DNA of 64,000 nucleotides. Source: Chinchilla lanigera. Its lineage: Eukaryota; Chordata; Mammalia; Rodentia; Chinchillidae. Each line of letters starts with the position of its first letter. The first letter of the stretch is position 1. The position numbers and the translations under genes were made by a program. Below are positions 25,240 through 38,281 of this stretch, one piece after another. The stretch covers positions 8,666,157 through 8,730,156 of the forward strand of contig NW_004955423.1 of the NCBI RefSeq assembly GCF_000276665.1, given 5' to 3'. The notes beneath the pieces were generated by a model, which searched no databases, was not told the origin of the DNA, and saw only the letters and a program-made list of their open reading frames with translations.

Positions 25240-27325
25240 ATTTCAGATGCATTTGATCCTAATGTTGGATTAGATAAGTCAGCCTTTTAGAAGCTCAAGT
25301 TCTCCATTTACAAAATGAGGCTAGCATACACCTGACACACAGGTCACTAGAATTTCAGAGGATAGTATGTGTGGTCTATTTTATGTATTTGTGCTACACT
25401 GAAGGTACTCAAGAAATAAGACTTTTCTTCCACAGTGGTTATGTCTGCTCCTGAAAGCTCCAGGACAAAACCCAGTGCTGGTAGCCAGTCCCTGAAGGTA
25501 AGACATCGGAGATGTGACTTGCTCAGTGGCCGAAGCATTGCCTCATTTGGTTGTTCTTGGAATATAATACAGAGATAATAAAAGGCAACAACCTCACAAT
25601 TCTATGCTTTTTTGACCTATCAAATATTTCTAAGTTACCACAGATGATTGTGTAATATGCAACTATGTACAATTGCAGACAGGGGTCCCAACTAATTTCC
25701 TGCCTCTTTCTTGATGGCCCCCTCTATTCCTCTCATCTTTGGATTCTTGGATTCTTTTTTAATCCTTGAGTGTAAATGGAAATTGTAGAAATACTGTGGG
25801 TTTGTGGTGTAAGACAAAGCTGATGTGTCTAACTGTGCTTTGTTAACCAGGAAGCGCATGAAGAACTTTTATTTCATTGCTTTACTTTTTAGGACAGGAG
25901 TTATCCTAAATGCATCACATACCCTGCGTTAAAATACAGAGTTTACTTATGTGTTGGTGGTTCTTTTTCTTTGGTTGGTTCTGGTTGCTGTGCACATTCC
26001 AGCCCAGAAGGGAATCAGTGGTAGTTTAGGAAGTAGCTTGGCTCCCAGCACAACTGACATAGAGCCATGATTCTCAGGGATGATTCTCACTCCAAAGCAT
26101 GCTCCCCATACTCGTACCTGAGAAGTGACTTAGCTACATATTCTCACCTGGCACTCACGGTGTTTATCTGTGTGACTTTTATTTTAGCGAGTGTATCTGA
26201 AGCCATGTTGTTTCTTTTGTCCTAATATATGTCTTATATCTCCAGAATGACAGATACTCAGGCTTCTGATCGAACCTCAATTTCAACAGCGCTAGAGGCC
26301 TCCTGGAGGTGCCCTCCTGAATCCTACTGGTGTCTCAGTATTGCCACCTCTCCTCTTCCCAACCTGAGTTCTGAACCTACTAAGAAATAAAACCAAAGAA
26401 CAAGTAGAGTTTAAAATATCATACTTATTATTGATAAAGTTTCAGCTGGAAGATCTAAATTATACAATGGGCAAATGGAACCTCAGACTTGGGAACAATC
26501 GGTCAAGGCCTGGCTCAGCAGGAGCGAACCTCTCCACGGGCCCACAGGCTGCACTGTGGGACTGCACAGAGCTTATACTCACAGAAGACCAGCCTGCTCC
26601 CCAGAGGTCAAAGGGAGGCACTGGGCCAAACTCAGATTTTCTTCCCAAATTCACAACAGAGAGAAGGAATGCTGTCACAGACCAGTCCTAACCAAGAGCT
26701 GTTCTTTTCCCTCAATGTTTATAGAATGACAGTGCTCTTCAAGAGAAACATCTAGGCATCCTCTGTCTATCCTACTCTGACAGAATAACTAAAACGCAGC
26801 TCCTCTGTGCCCTTTCTGGCGTTCACCACAAATTGAAGTTGTGTTCGGCATTCGCACCTCCCACACAGCAGTCACTTCTTCCGTTTATCTAACACCCAAC
26901 ACCTACTCACCACGAGCTGCAGTCTAGGGGCACACGGGATAGTGGCTTGTGGCTAGCATTTCCTTTAAAACAGTTTTAAGGATACCACACGTCCCTCTTC
27001 TGTCCTTAGATAAACACAGTCTACTGGCAACTTCCAAATTTTGGGGGCTTCAGGGTCGTTAAGTATCACATGGCCCCACAACAACAATAAATGGAAAACT
27101 TAAATCATTATGTGTTTTTAAAAGTCTGTTCCATTTATATGAGTCATACAATTAAGTCAATACACAGTTTCGTTTTAAACCTTTAATCAGTTACATAAAT
27201 ACCAAAGGGTTCACTCTGAGCTTACGTGATATTAAGATTTTTTTCCTTGTTCTGTAAAACTTTCGTTCTTGGATTGCACATTTTCAGGGAAGTCTGCCAA
27301 TTCCTCCTTAGCTCACAGTCCTGAG

Positions 27326-27380
<55 letters not shown>

Positions 27381-27387
27381 TGAGAGA

Positions 27388-27435
<48 letters not shown>

Positions 27436-29418
27436 TCAGTTCCTGGTCCTGCAAATAAAAGTCACCTTTCCTGTTTTCTCAGCAACTTGAATCAGTTCCA
27501 ATTTTCCACTGGTTAGCTTGGTAGTGTTTGGTGTACATGCTTTCCTGAACTCTTCAGAGATGCTTCCCGCTCTACACAACTTCTGAAGGCACCCACGGTG
27601 CATTACACTGGGGGGCGGGCAGGGAATGGAACTTTCTGAGTCTGCACAGACCCAGCCCCTTCCTTTGAGAACCCAGCTGCTGGGCAAGAGTTCAAGCAAA
27701 CCTGGCTGGGAGTCTGAGCTCCCAGCATCTTCCCAGGGACACTTGATACTTGCGGCTGCGAAGTACAAACCCTCAGTATTTTAATGACTTGCTCCTTTGT
27801 CTTTCTCTTTCCCTGGTCCATGAATCTTTCCCAGGACAAAACCTCGTCCTGATCTTTTGATCTCTCAACTATCTCCTGACTCCTAATGGGAGCTCAGTTA
27901 ATATTTAAGGAAAAACAGAGGAAAGACACGTCAGGAAAGAAGCAGCTTCCAGTATGCCTGAAGAGCAGCACCTCTTTATAGAGAGCTGTCCCACACATTT
28001 TCCGTGGCTGACTCCTTCCATGTCGTTCAACATCACCCAAGCAGAACATCCACTCCTGGCACACTTCTTAAAGGAGCCACCATGCAGGTACATGCAGGCA
28101 CACATACATAGAGTCATTCTCTGTCTCACTTTCCTTATCTTCAGCATCTGATATTATTTTTGGCTGCTTCTTTATAGCTCCCTAAGGTACAATAGCTTCA
28201 GGATCTTAAACGATACTTGGTAAGCATTAATTGAGTGAATAAATGAAGAAGGAGAGGAGGGAAGTCGCATCTTTCCATTTTCCCTACTTAACTGACACTT
28301 CAAAATGTAGAGCCCTGGGATCCTTCAGAGAAAAAGGAAACTGTTCTGTTCTTTGCTAACATGTCCACTTGGCCCTTTAACATGCACTGCAGGGCCCAAA
28401 GACATAATCACTGGGAGAACATGGGAGGGAAGTAAGAAATGTCTCCAGCCACTTATCCTTCAAGATGCAAGACTGTAAGGAATGTGGTGACCCTGAGATG
28501 TGTAGCCTCCCAGAGACAGCTCCAGCCACACTGCCCGTGTCTAGTAAAGGAGAGACAGAGCATCTGATGGGATGATGGAAACACATCTTGTACAGATGCC
28601 CAGAGGCATGCAAGCAGAGACACAGGTTTACTTAGGATCCATTGTTGCACCTATGAACAGGTGACACGATGAGGCCTTAGGTCCCAGGTGAGAAGGGTTA
28701 CATTGTTTGGGTGCGGCAGCTAGTGCAGGGTTCAGAAAAGGGGATATGTGGCTGGGGATCACCCTAAAAGACATTGAGTATCTTTTCCGTAGTCAACAGA
28801 TGGTCTGCTCCAGGCTCTGATATCTGAGGAGCAGTTTATTGTCATTTCCTTTCATGTGTCCAGATGTTTACTATTTGTCTTTTCTGTCATTAACCCACAA
28901 TCACTTAATACTGGAAGCATTAAATATAACAGGCTGTCCTTGGAAATATTTGCTAGGTCACTAAGGGCATTAAACACTTGTTTCCAGTGTTAGTGAAATG
29001 AAAGCAGAGTTCCTAGGTCAATGACAGAGAAATATATAATGCCTAAATTGACTGAAGGAAGCCAAGTGCTACAGAAATCCCATGGGCACCTTTCCACCTT
29101 CCTCTTTCATCAATTTCACTGCCTGAAAAAACAACTTCTGGAATGTACTGCTTGAGTCCAAGCTTCTCAACAAAACAAGATCAAGTACACTCTGAAGGTG
29201 TACAAAACCTGTCTCTCTATAATGAGTAATTATGAGGCCAGCTCCCACTCACACAACCTTCTGCCTCGATGACTGAGAGAGAACTGATTCAGTTGGCTGA
29301 TGGCTTAGTAGCCCCTTGTATGTGCTACAAGGTGACGCTCCTATGTGAGCTCGAGTTTTGTTAACATTTGGTATTTTTATTGAATTTATCTTTAAGCAGG
29401 CTGTTTCTATGTTGGGGG
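25240..29418. other. Intergenic, few recognisable repeats
   Basis: The main structure is the TG/GA compound microsatellite at 27327-27433. Small reading frames here (up to 110 codons) have no recognisable domain, splice structure or codon bias I could defend. I see no gene. Confidence 0.6.
27327..27433. repeat. Compound (TG)n-(GA)n microsatellite
   Basis: An uninterrupted TG run occupies 27327-27379. After one C/T junction, an AG run with a single GG interruption occupies 27382-27433. It gives spurious Cys-Val and Arg-Glu repeat frames. Confidence 0.98.
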
Positions 29419-29803
29419 TATCTTAGTTATTTTTCTCATTGCTGAAAAAAAATACCTGATACCCAAAGTTAAAAGGGGAAATGTTTATTTAGCTCACATT
29501 TGTGAGCTAAATCAGCTGGCTTCAAGGCAAGCTGGTACATGGCAGAGTGGCAACCATTCATAGCGGTGCAAGTCAGCAAAAGCAACAAGGGAAAGAGGAG
29601 AAAGTCTCTTTCTGCCCCTTATATTGTACCCAGTCTACCAGGATTAGGGTGGTGGCAATCCAAGAAATGGACTGATCCAGCAATCACCCACTCTTCATCC
29701 TAGGATTGCACTACAAACCAATCACACACTCGATTCAGCCACCTGCAAAAAACCCTGTGACCACATGAGGCTTTGAGGGGAGATCCAGACACAAACTATA
29801 ACA
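29419..29803 (-). mobile_element. MaLR-type solo LTR, minus strand
   Basis: On the minus strand it begins TGTTATAGTTTGTGTCTGGA, almost the same as the plus-strand LTR at 42198. It ends in the complement of 'tatcttagttatttttctc'. It keeps the A/T-rich 'aaatacctgatacccaaag' complement. It is a solo LTR. Confidence 0.75.
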
Positions 29804-32328
29804 GAGAGGAAATGGATGGACTGCCGAGGGAGGTGACAGAGTAAGGAAGACTTAAAATGGCTTGGCTTCAAGGAGGGACACTCCTCCGTACATTAATATA
29901 ACAAGTTCCCCTAACTGCAGGCAGAGATGCATTTACAAAAATGATGCTGCCTTTGGAGAAACAGTACCAGTCGAAGAAACACAGCATGGCTATGTGACTT
30001 GGTTTGTTGAAAGGTTTGGGACCAGTTCTGTTTGAATCCATCTTTCCCAGGAACTATTTCATGAAGAAACTTGGTGATCAAGTCTTCTATCCTGATAGTT
30101 TTGGGTACCCTGGACTTTTGGAAGGGGGACTTCTCAAGTGGCATGACAGAGGCAGAAGGCTGAATAAAGTCCTAGAGCACAAGTGGTTGTCTTTGGCTCT
30201 AGTTAGTTATCAGTTAAGCTGAGGCCTGTGAGCAATGCTCCTCACAGGCTCTTTGCATTTATGGACTTCCATATTCAGCTCTTTCTGTCTTACACATGCA
30301 CCAGTGATTTTTTTAACTTAAACACTTCACTACGCATTTACTTGGATGAAGATGTATTATGATCCTGTAGCAACTCCCCATGATGCACGGAACCATTATG
30401 TAATGCAAACATGTACTAATAAAAATTATTTTTAAAAATTATAAAAAGAATCTACTAAAACTATGGATAGCTCATATGTACTTTTCTGGGCTGGGAGGAA
30501 GATCCTCAGGGTACACATGAAGAACAGCAGCAAGCATAGAGCTGGAAGGAGTGGGAGAGTTGGGGGGCCGGTTAGAACACAGAGGTCATTCTTTCAAATA
30601 TTATCCCGCTCCATACATAGGATTAGGCCTGTGCTTGTACATAAGGTTTGTCAGTGTGTAGTTATGTGTTCCTGTTGACATGGTTTCTTTTAGGGCTGTA
30701 AGACAGAAATGTATACCTTACATGTAGGAAAAAAATTGGAAGCGAAGTTGGATGTGGCTTCCCCACAAAATCAGGGATAAACTATGGGTGTGCTGATGCC
30801 AGTGGGTAAAGGGACCCAGACCTCGCACTCTAGTGAGAACTCTGAGGCATGTTCTATACCCACACTGTCCGACAGACGCATAACAAGAGTCATGCGTGCA
30901 GTTTTTATATACAGCAGTCACATTTTTAAAAGTCAAATGATACCAGTGGAATCAATTTTAATAATATATTTAACCCCATGCCTCTAAATTATCATGTCAA
31001 CATAAAATCAATATACAAATTAACAAGGAGATATTTTTGCTTTTTTTAGTATTGTGTTAGAAATCCAATGTATTATTTTACATTTGAAGTACAGCTTAAT
31101 TCTGATCAGATATGTTTTGAATCTTTGCTAGCCCATGTGGCTAGTAGTTACCATGTGCTCAGAGAAGTTTCATACTGCTCACCAAGGTTCCAGTGGGGCT
31201 GAGCCCAGACCATGCTCAGTGGCAATCTTTGAATGGTGTGCCATATCTAGACTTCTTTCCCTCTCTGAACGGTTTCTTCCCTCTTCTGCCAGTACTTTTT
31301 TGAATAATCTACCAAATTAACTACTCACTCTTATATCCTGTCTCCAGGTCATGTCCTAGGAACTCAAGCTAAAACACGGCACAAAACTTGTCAGTGCTAA
31401 GGTCAGCCATATCTCTTATTAGTTACGATATTCTCAATGGTGAACTTTCCCTCTGTTATTTTTACATGGAGTCAATTCTTACTAAAAGTTACAGTAAATT
31501 GTATACTGTGCTGTGACAGCCTAGGAGAAATCTCTGTCCATTCTTGAGCCCAAAGAGCAAATGAGAGGATGTCCCGTCCTGAGGCCAAAATGGTGGCAGC
31601 AATAGCAGTGCCCTGCAGAGGGATAATTTCATAGTGGTTGCCACAGCAATGTGGCTGTGTGACATGGAGTCTGGAGCAGAAGAATACAAGGGACCCATCT
31701 GCTTTCACAAATGACCCTGCAGAGAGCCAGATAAGCCAGGGAATAGCTTCCAGTCACCAATGCAAGGGAAGGGAGTGTCAGATGCCACAATTTTATATTT
31801 AAAAAGAAATTTAAGTTTTTGTAAGTATAGGTGGTAATATCAAGACTGCTGGGTCCTGTGTGAATTATTTCTCAATCTGCTGTCTCAAAAGGATGACTTC
31901 AGAGAATCCTCTATCCATGCTGCTGGGAACTATAAGGAAAAATAACAGCCAGTAGAGATGCAGATGGAAGCTAGCACTGTCCATAAATTCCTCTAGGAGA
32001 GAGAAGTCAGGCATGACTTACAGTGACGTCACACAACACAAAAACAGCTCTGTATGGGTGTGCAACAAAAATGAGAGACAGTTTCATGGTGGTGAGTGCT
32101 AAAATAGCCCAAGAAGAAACGTGACCCCATAATGTCTACATATATTAAAGTCTTTTGTCAATTTCCCTCCTGATTATTTACATTCTGTCTCTAATTCTCT
32201 TATGCAAAATGGAACAGTCCTTTGAGAACCTAGTCGAATATTTCCAGGCACATTTTTCCTCAAGTCAATATTTCACCATGTAAATGCTAAAATATTTCAA
32301 CTTCCATGTACCAGACATAAGAAGTGAG
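29804..32328. other. Intergenic; ancient repeat near 30869-31170
   Basis: No gene seen. About 30869-31170 runs from 'actgtccgacag' to 'tagcccatgtggctagtagttaccatgtgctcagag' and resembles an old mammal-wide DNA-transposon-like repeat, family not assigned. The rest is unassigned. Confidence 0.5.
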
Positions 32329-32341
32329 CAAAATATCCTAT

Positions 32342-32440
32342 CTGGGGCTGGGGATTTAGCTCAGCGGCAAAGCACCTGCCTGGCAAGCGCAAGGTCATGA
32401 GTTCAATTCCTGGTACCAGAAGAAAAACAAAAACAAAACA
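32342..32440 (+). mobile_element. ID-type SINE, young
   Basis: A full-length body GGGGCTGGGGATTTAGCTC to CAATTCCTGGTACCAG with an A-rich (AAAAAC)n tail and a perfect 13-bp target-site duplication CAAAATATCCTAT at 32329-32341 and 32441-32453. Confidence 0.92.
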
Positions 32441-32825
32441 CAAAATATCCTATTTAACCTTACCTTCAAAAACCATGTGTCTTCATTACCTTGTCCAAAG
32501 CATGAATTTAAAATAACAATAACAATATTTCATTTTGGTTTTCCACAATACTGTATACTCCACAAAAATTACTCAGAAGGTCACCAATAATCTCTTACCT
32601 TAAAATCAAGGGACTTTTCTCAGTTTTCTTCCTGCTTGAATTTTTTGCATTATTTAACATTAAACAACCCTATCTTTGTTCATGCCATTTCAACACTTAT
32701 TTAATAGTTACTCTAATCTAAGAACTACGTAAATGTCTTAAATACATCAGAAAATAAAATAAAGATCTCTGCCCTTATAAAGCTTACATTATAGCAAGGA
32801 AGACATCATAAACCATAAATTTAAG

Positions 32826-33288
32826 TGTTATGTTTTTATCTAAACTGTCCCCCCACTGTGTTTAAGGCTTGGTTGCCAGCTGATGGGCTCTCTGGGTCAT
32901 GAGGACCGTAACTTCATCAGTAGATTAATCCAATCATGATCTCCTAATGTGGTGGCATTATGGGAAGTGACAGAAACAGGAGGTGGGGCCAGGTTGAAGA
33001 GAGTGGATCGTGACAGTACCACCTTAGGGACCATATCTGGTCCGTTGTCTCCTTCCTCTTTCTGGCACTTTCCTTCTCTCTCTGCTTCCCAGCTGCCATA
33101 AGGTAAGTAGCTTTCCTCTGCCGTGCCCTTCTGCCATGACCGTTTGCCTCACCACGGCCCAGAAACAGTGGAACCAAACCCCATGAACTGAAACCTCTGA
33201 AACAGCCAAAACAAATCTTCCCTGCTTTAAATTGTTTACGTCAGGCGTTTTGTCACAATGACATAAAGGTGATTAACTGATACTACAC
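32826..33288 (+). mobile_element. MaLR-type solo LTR
   Basis: It starts TGTTATGTTTTTATC. It has the conserved middle with 'aggtggggccagg' and 'ctctgccgtgcccttctgccatgacc', and ends 'aaggtgattaactgata'. Same family and orientation as the LTRs at 35567, 40325 and 42198. Confidence 0.75.
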
Positions 33289-33471
33289 TGCCCTTTGAAG
33301 ACCACAAGGAAAGCCCTGGGCTTTAGAGGCAGGACTGTGTGAGTCAGAGGCTGGAAGACAGCAAAAGTATCCTCAAACACTCTGTAAATTCCTAAGTACC
33401 ACAAAATGCATAACAGAAAACAGCTGGGGGTGTTGCTGTATAGCTCAGTCCATTAAATTCTATTCTTCAAA

Positions 33472-33519
33472 TCTCCCTCTCTCTCTCTCTCCCTCCCTTC
33501 CTCCCCTCCCCTCTCTCCT
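33472..33519. repeat. CT-rich microsatellite
   Basis: A (CT)n run grading into CCCTCCCTTCC pyrimidine sequence. Confidence 0.9.
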
Positions 33520-35566
33520 GCCCCCATGTGGCAAGTTCTGCCACCTTAGCCTTCAAGCTGCGCTCTGTCCTGGAGCTCCTATCTTCCTGTCTTCTACCTC
33601 ATCTTCCATGTTGCTGCCAGGGTAATCATCCTCTACAAAAAAAATCAAATCCTGCCAGTACCTTCTTTTCTAAAATAGACATCCAAAATTGGCAATATGC
33701 TTTCTAAAGATTCCCTGATAATATATACACTGAGACTCAGGCTCATCTGCTAATGGAAGCCCACCTAGAAAAAAACACAAGGGAATCATTTTTCTCTTGA
33801 AACAAGGGCAAAATGCTATTCCTATTAAAGGAGGGCTGCTTCACTTTTCATTCCTTTAGGAACTACCTGCAGTTGAAATGAACAGCAGATTCTAAGAAAC
33901 AGATGGTTGAGAGAGCTAAGCTAATTTTGACAGAAACCTAGATAATCACAAGTGGTTGGTTTGGCATTTTTTAGAGCTGGCACCGAGCAATTTAAATCAT
34001 GTAAAGTGAGCTTGCTACCTGGAAGCTGAGGAAGTAAAAATTAACCCTTATATTCTAACATAGCTAAAAGCAAACTAGGTGCATAATCGCCCAATCAGAC
34101 ATACTGAATCACTACTATTCCTGAGTTTTGCTTCTGCTCTGAAACAAGTCAGTAATGATGTAGGCACTGCCCAGAGGGAACTGGCACTCAGGGAGGTGGG
34201 ATGGGGGCTGAGATTCCTCAAAGCAGCATAGCTGAGGGAAGAAACTATTGTGGGTCAGGGAGTGGATGTCACCATCAAGAAAATCAGACTGACAAGCATC
34301 AGATCTGAAAGATGAGTTCATAATGATAGTGCATTTCAAGAACAGTGAAATACTGTAATGACAATTGCTAACATCTACTGCCTGCATGGGATACACAAGA
34401 AACTAAGCACCTTGCATCAATCAAGCTGTAAGCTTTTGCTAGTTCTTCCTCTTTAAATGTTAGTGTTTCCCAGTATTCACCTTAACTCCTCTCTACTTAT
34501 GTAATTCAGCTTTTCCCTTGGGTAAATGCAGAACCTGGGGCAGACAGTAGTTACAGAACTTGCCTGAGCTTGAACAGTATGTGGTGAAGGAATGACTCAA
34601 GTCCGAGTAAGTGAGGCTAGAAACCAGAAAATGAGGTGTGAGTCAGAAAGCACGAAGATGGGGGTCAGGATGCAGAATGGGGCAAGAGATATGTTGGTGC
34701 AAGTGGATGGGAAGAGTAACAGAATGCTGGATTCTCCTTCATCTGTTTCCTGTGTATCAAGGGAGTAAAATAGCAGCGGAAAGCATGCAGGTAACGGGGA
34801 AGGTAGGCTGCCGCAAAGGGGTCAGGAAGGGCCTCTGTTCAGTTATTCAATGCAGTCTTATTGGTCAGCTACCGTATGCCAGCTGCTGTTCTAGGAGCAG
34901 TGCTGAAAAGTAGATAAAGTGTTGGCCTTGCTGAAGTTGTAGTCTAACTGAACACTAATACATTAAATATTAAACAAGACACAGACCTCATGTGCCCTGC
35001 TCTCACAGCCAGTTCTTTTCCAGGCAAACCTCATTGGACTCAGATTAGGAAAATTAAGGGAAGGAGAAAGGAGAAAAATAACAGCTTCCTATCCTTTAGG
35101 CCAAGCCTCTTCCCCTCCCTAGCAAACATCTTCAAGGTACAAGTGGCTCTTTCCCTGTGCGTGCAAGGGCTTAGACTTGGGAACACTATCAAAATCATTA
35201 CGGTAATGGCCTTGCCTCTGGTGTTTTCATTAAACACACGCACATGCAAAGTTGCCTGGACTGTGCTTGAACACCTTGCAGGAAAGAAAATATGACTTCC
35301 CAATGCAACCCACTCTGAAAAATGAAATTTTCATTTTTATTTTCTATTTTTGTTTCCCTTATATTGATCCTTGCTAGAGTGCATCTTGACCCTGAGTCTA
35401 TCATTAAATGATCTCTTCTTCTCAGTTTTGCATTATCCTCAAATTAATAAAACAAAAAAATACCTTCTGCAGAAATGCTCTTAGAGCTGTGCTCTATACA
35501 GCCCTGGGTGTTTTGAGGAAGGACTCAGAGGTGTTTAAGTGTGTGGGTACAAGAGAAAACCAGGCC
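33520..35566. other. Intergenic, unassigned
   Basis: No gene seen. A short piece near 34858-34960 ('tatgccagctgctgttctaggagcag') belongs to the same unnamed ancient repeat family as parts of BCL10 intron 1. Confidence 0.55.
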
Positions 35567-35948
35567 TGCTAGGTTTGGATCTCAGATGTCTCCCCAGAAG
35601 TTTCACGTGTTCAGAGGTGGGGCTTTTGGACAGTGATTGAACCTTGGAGGCACTGGACTCATGAGTGGATTTATCCATTGATGAACTCAGAGGCTAAATG
35701 TGTGTTAGGGGGTGGGGCCCGGTTGGAGGTGGGTCTCCAGGGGTGTGACCTGGAAGGATGTCTTCTTGTCTCTCTCCTCCCTTCTTTCTGCTTCCTGGCT
35801 ACCACTGGTTGAGTGATTTCCTCTGCCACGCCCTTCTGCCATACTGGTTCTGCCTTGGAATCAACCAACCATTGACTGAATCCTCTGAAAACCAGGGGCC
35901 AAAATAAACTTCTCTTTTAAGTTGCAGGTCAGGAAAGTGACTAATACT
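35567..35948 (+). mobile_element. MaLR-type solo LTR
   Basis: It opens TGCTAGGTTTGGATCTCAG and contains 'gggggtggggcccggttgg' and 'ctctgccacgcccttctgccatac'. It has an internal CCAAAATAAACTTCTC segment (LTR polyadenylation-type AATAAA) and ends near 'gtgactaata'. No clear target-site duplication. Confidence 0.75.
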
Positions 35949-36431
35949 AGACTCAAGAGACAAGGACCTGATTACTCAACCTCTTCTCAGTGGTAACTGG
36001 GGTAGGTTCACCTTTCACTGTTTTATGATGTAAGCTTCAGTGGGGATTTTATTGGAAAGGGTTGTGCAGGGAGAAAAAGGTCTGAAAACCCCCATTTCTG
36101 ATATTCATCCCAAGCCATTAGCACAAATCTTGAACTGAACCAAGCTGAGAACAGGGTCCTAAAGCACCTTTCAGCACACATGGAAAGCAAATATTCTTAT
36201 GGTGGGAAAATAAGTTGTGAACCAAGATCACCTCTTCCACCTAGACCCCCACGGCCCTGCAATGTCTCCCTGAAGCTGTCAGTGTGTTATGACTGTCACC
36301 ATTCTGTTGATGTCATTTGTTCTCAGCCCTGATTCCACATCAGGATCAGCTGAGAAGCTTTAAAAATCACTGCTACTGGAATTAGCAATGACAAAGCAAT
36401 TCAACTTCTTAGGTATAGAACCAAGAGAAAT
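35949..36431. other. Intergenic with a MER5-like scrap
   Basis: 'ttgttctcagccctgattccacatcaggatcagctgagaagctt' at about 36323-36385 looks like a MER5A fragment. Nothing else is assigned. Confidence 0.45.
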
Positions 36432-36617
36432 GAAAAAAAAAAAAAAATCAGCATTGAACCTAGGGCCTTCACACTGGACTATATTCCCAACACTTTTTAT
36501 TTCTGATACAGAATTTCACTAAATCACTAAGTTGCCCAGGCTGGGCTTGAACTTGTGATCATCCAGCCTTAGCCTCCCAAAATGCTGGGATTACAAGTGC
36601 GTGCCACCAGGCCCAGC
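36432..36617 (-). mobile_element. B1-ID composite SINE, minus strand
   Basis: On the plus strand an ID-like complement ('gcattgaacctagggccttc', 'ggactatattcccaac') is followed by a B1 complement ('gcctcccaaaatgctgggattac'). On the minus strand the order is therefore B1 then ID, as in the plus-strand composites at 38722 and 47743. The left flank is an A run rather than the T run expected of a tail complement, which is odd. Confidence 0.65.
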
Positions 36618-38281
36618 TTTAGATGCTCTTTTAATATTCCTTCCTGGAATGATGCCTGCCATTAGGCCTGACCTGCAGTTTGCAAGCACCTCCCTTTTTC
36701 CTTTTTGAGCCTTGTACTAGTTAACATTCCCAGGTTTCAGTTCCCCTCCTTCTTGCCTGTGACCCTTCATGGATCCTCAGCAAGAGCAGCAACTGTCATT
36801 TGAAAGCTTCTTTCTACACCCGGGGATAGAACTGGGAACCTCTCAAGGAAAGCTGTTTTGTCAGCCAGCATGTCTTCACTCATCAGAGAGTATGTGTGGA
36901 AAAACTCACTATGGCCTATGGCATCCTTCCCACATTCCTGGGCTTTGATTTCCTCTTCACCCCGCTGAGGTCACTTTCACAGCTCTGATCCATTAATTAT
37001 GTCTGCAGGCTGTGAGCAGTGAGTCCATGTCTTGCCTCTCCCTCCCTCTATGGCTGCAAGATGCTCTTTTTCAGTATCCAAGAGCCTGAGGGATCCTTTG
37101 CCTGACAGGGGGGAAGTGCTCACTTTCCCGTTTAGGTATTGGAATAGCACAGGTTAAGTCTCCTGGCTTTGTTCTTTCTGCCTTGGGCAATGGGAACAGA
37201 CCTGACCACATTAAACCTTTTGCCTTGCCCCAGGGAATGCTCAGGGGTCCTAGCTTCTCTGAACCATTATACCCTGAAGGACTTAACTCAGTGGACAGCC
37301 AGTAATTAAGAACACCGGCCTTGTTATCAGACAGAGGTAAGTTGGGATCCAGATTCTCCCATTTGGTAGGAGAGTAGCCTTGGGCAAATCATGTTTTCTA
37401 AGCCTCACATTCTTGTCTACCTAGTAAATACAGTCTACCTAGAAGATAGGATCCCTACTGTAATAGGGACCAGATTGTGACAGCAACTGTCAAGTGTCTG
37501 ACTCAGAGTGGTGTAAAATAAATTGCTAGTGATTATCTCTTCCCAGGCAGTTAGTTTTCAGACTGAGAGACCCGCCCTATCTCCAGTATCCCCCTGATGG
37601 CACTCAGGGGTACTATGTCCAAACACTTTAATACCAGATGGCTGCCTGTGCTCCCTGAAAAGAACAGTCTTCTAGGGGGAGGTAGAGGGAACGATCCTTT
37701 CTCTTATCAGCCTGTACTGGTAGTGAGCTTGTACTAGTAGTGAGGTGCACTTGGAATGTCTTCAGAGCACTTTCTCAGGCCCAATCCCACCACCTCAGCC
37801 CCTCCCGGTCCTCCCTTCCCAAGCTGAGAACCATTCTTAAAGACAGGGCCTGCTGGAATCTTCACAAAAATCCCTGTGCTAAGACAGCTGGATTTCATCA
37901 CATTTTTTGGCCATTAAAACCCAGGACTGCCTGTCTCAAAACTGGCCACTTTTTTCCTCCAGCTATATATAGGAAGTTTATAATTCACTATCACCTGGAG
38001 TAGAATGTGTTGCTCAATACAGCATGTGGTATCTCACAGGAAGTTTGGAATAAACCATTAAGAAGTTTTAAAGCTCCACCTATGAAAATCTTCCCACTCA
38101 GTTTAAACACTTCCCTTTTGTGTTGGCTTATCAGTAAGAAATGGCTTTCTCTTCCTGCCCTCTGCATTCCTATAATAACTACCTTTATTGAATGCTTACT
38201 AATTGTTTCAAGTAAATTGACTAGTATCTCCCCAAAATTCACATCCCTTGGGAAGTTAGGTTGCAACCTTACCTGAAAATA
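36618..38281. other. Intergenic with MIR-like remnant
   Basis: A MIR-like remnant spans about 37290-37460 ('agtagccttgggcaaatcatg', 'taagcctcacattcttgtc'). The rest is unassigned, and I see no gene. Confidence 0.55.

Noticed and set aside
27269..27516. Cys-Val and Arg-Glu repeat proteins
   Set aside because: They are translations of the TG/GA microsatellite.
27436..27768. A 110-codon minus-strand frame in the intergenic region
   Set aside because: No domain, no promoter or polyadenylation context, and overlapping frames of similar length on the same strand.
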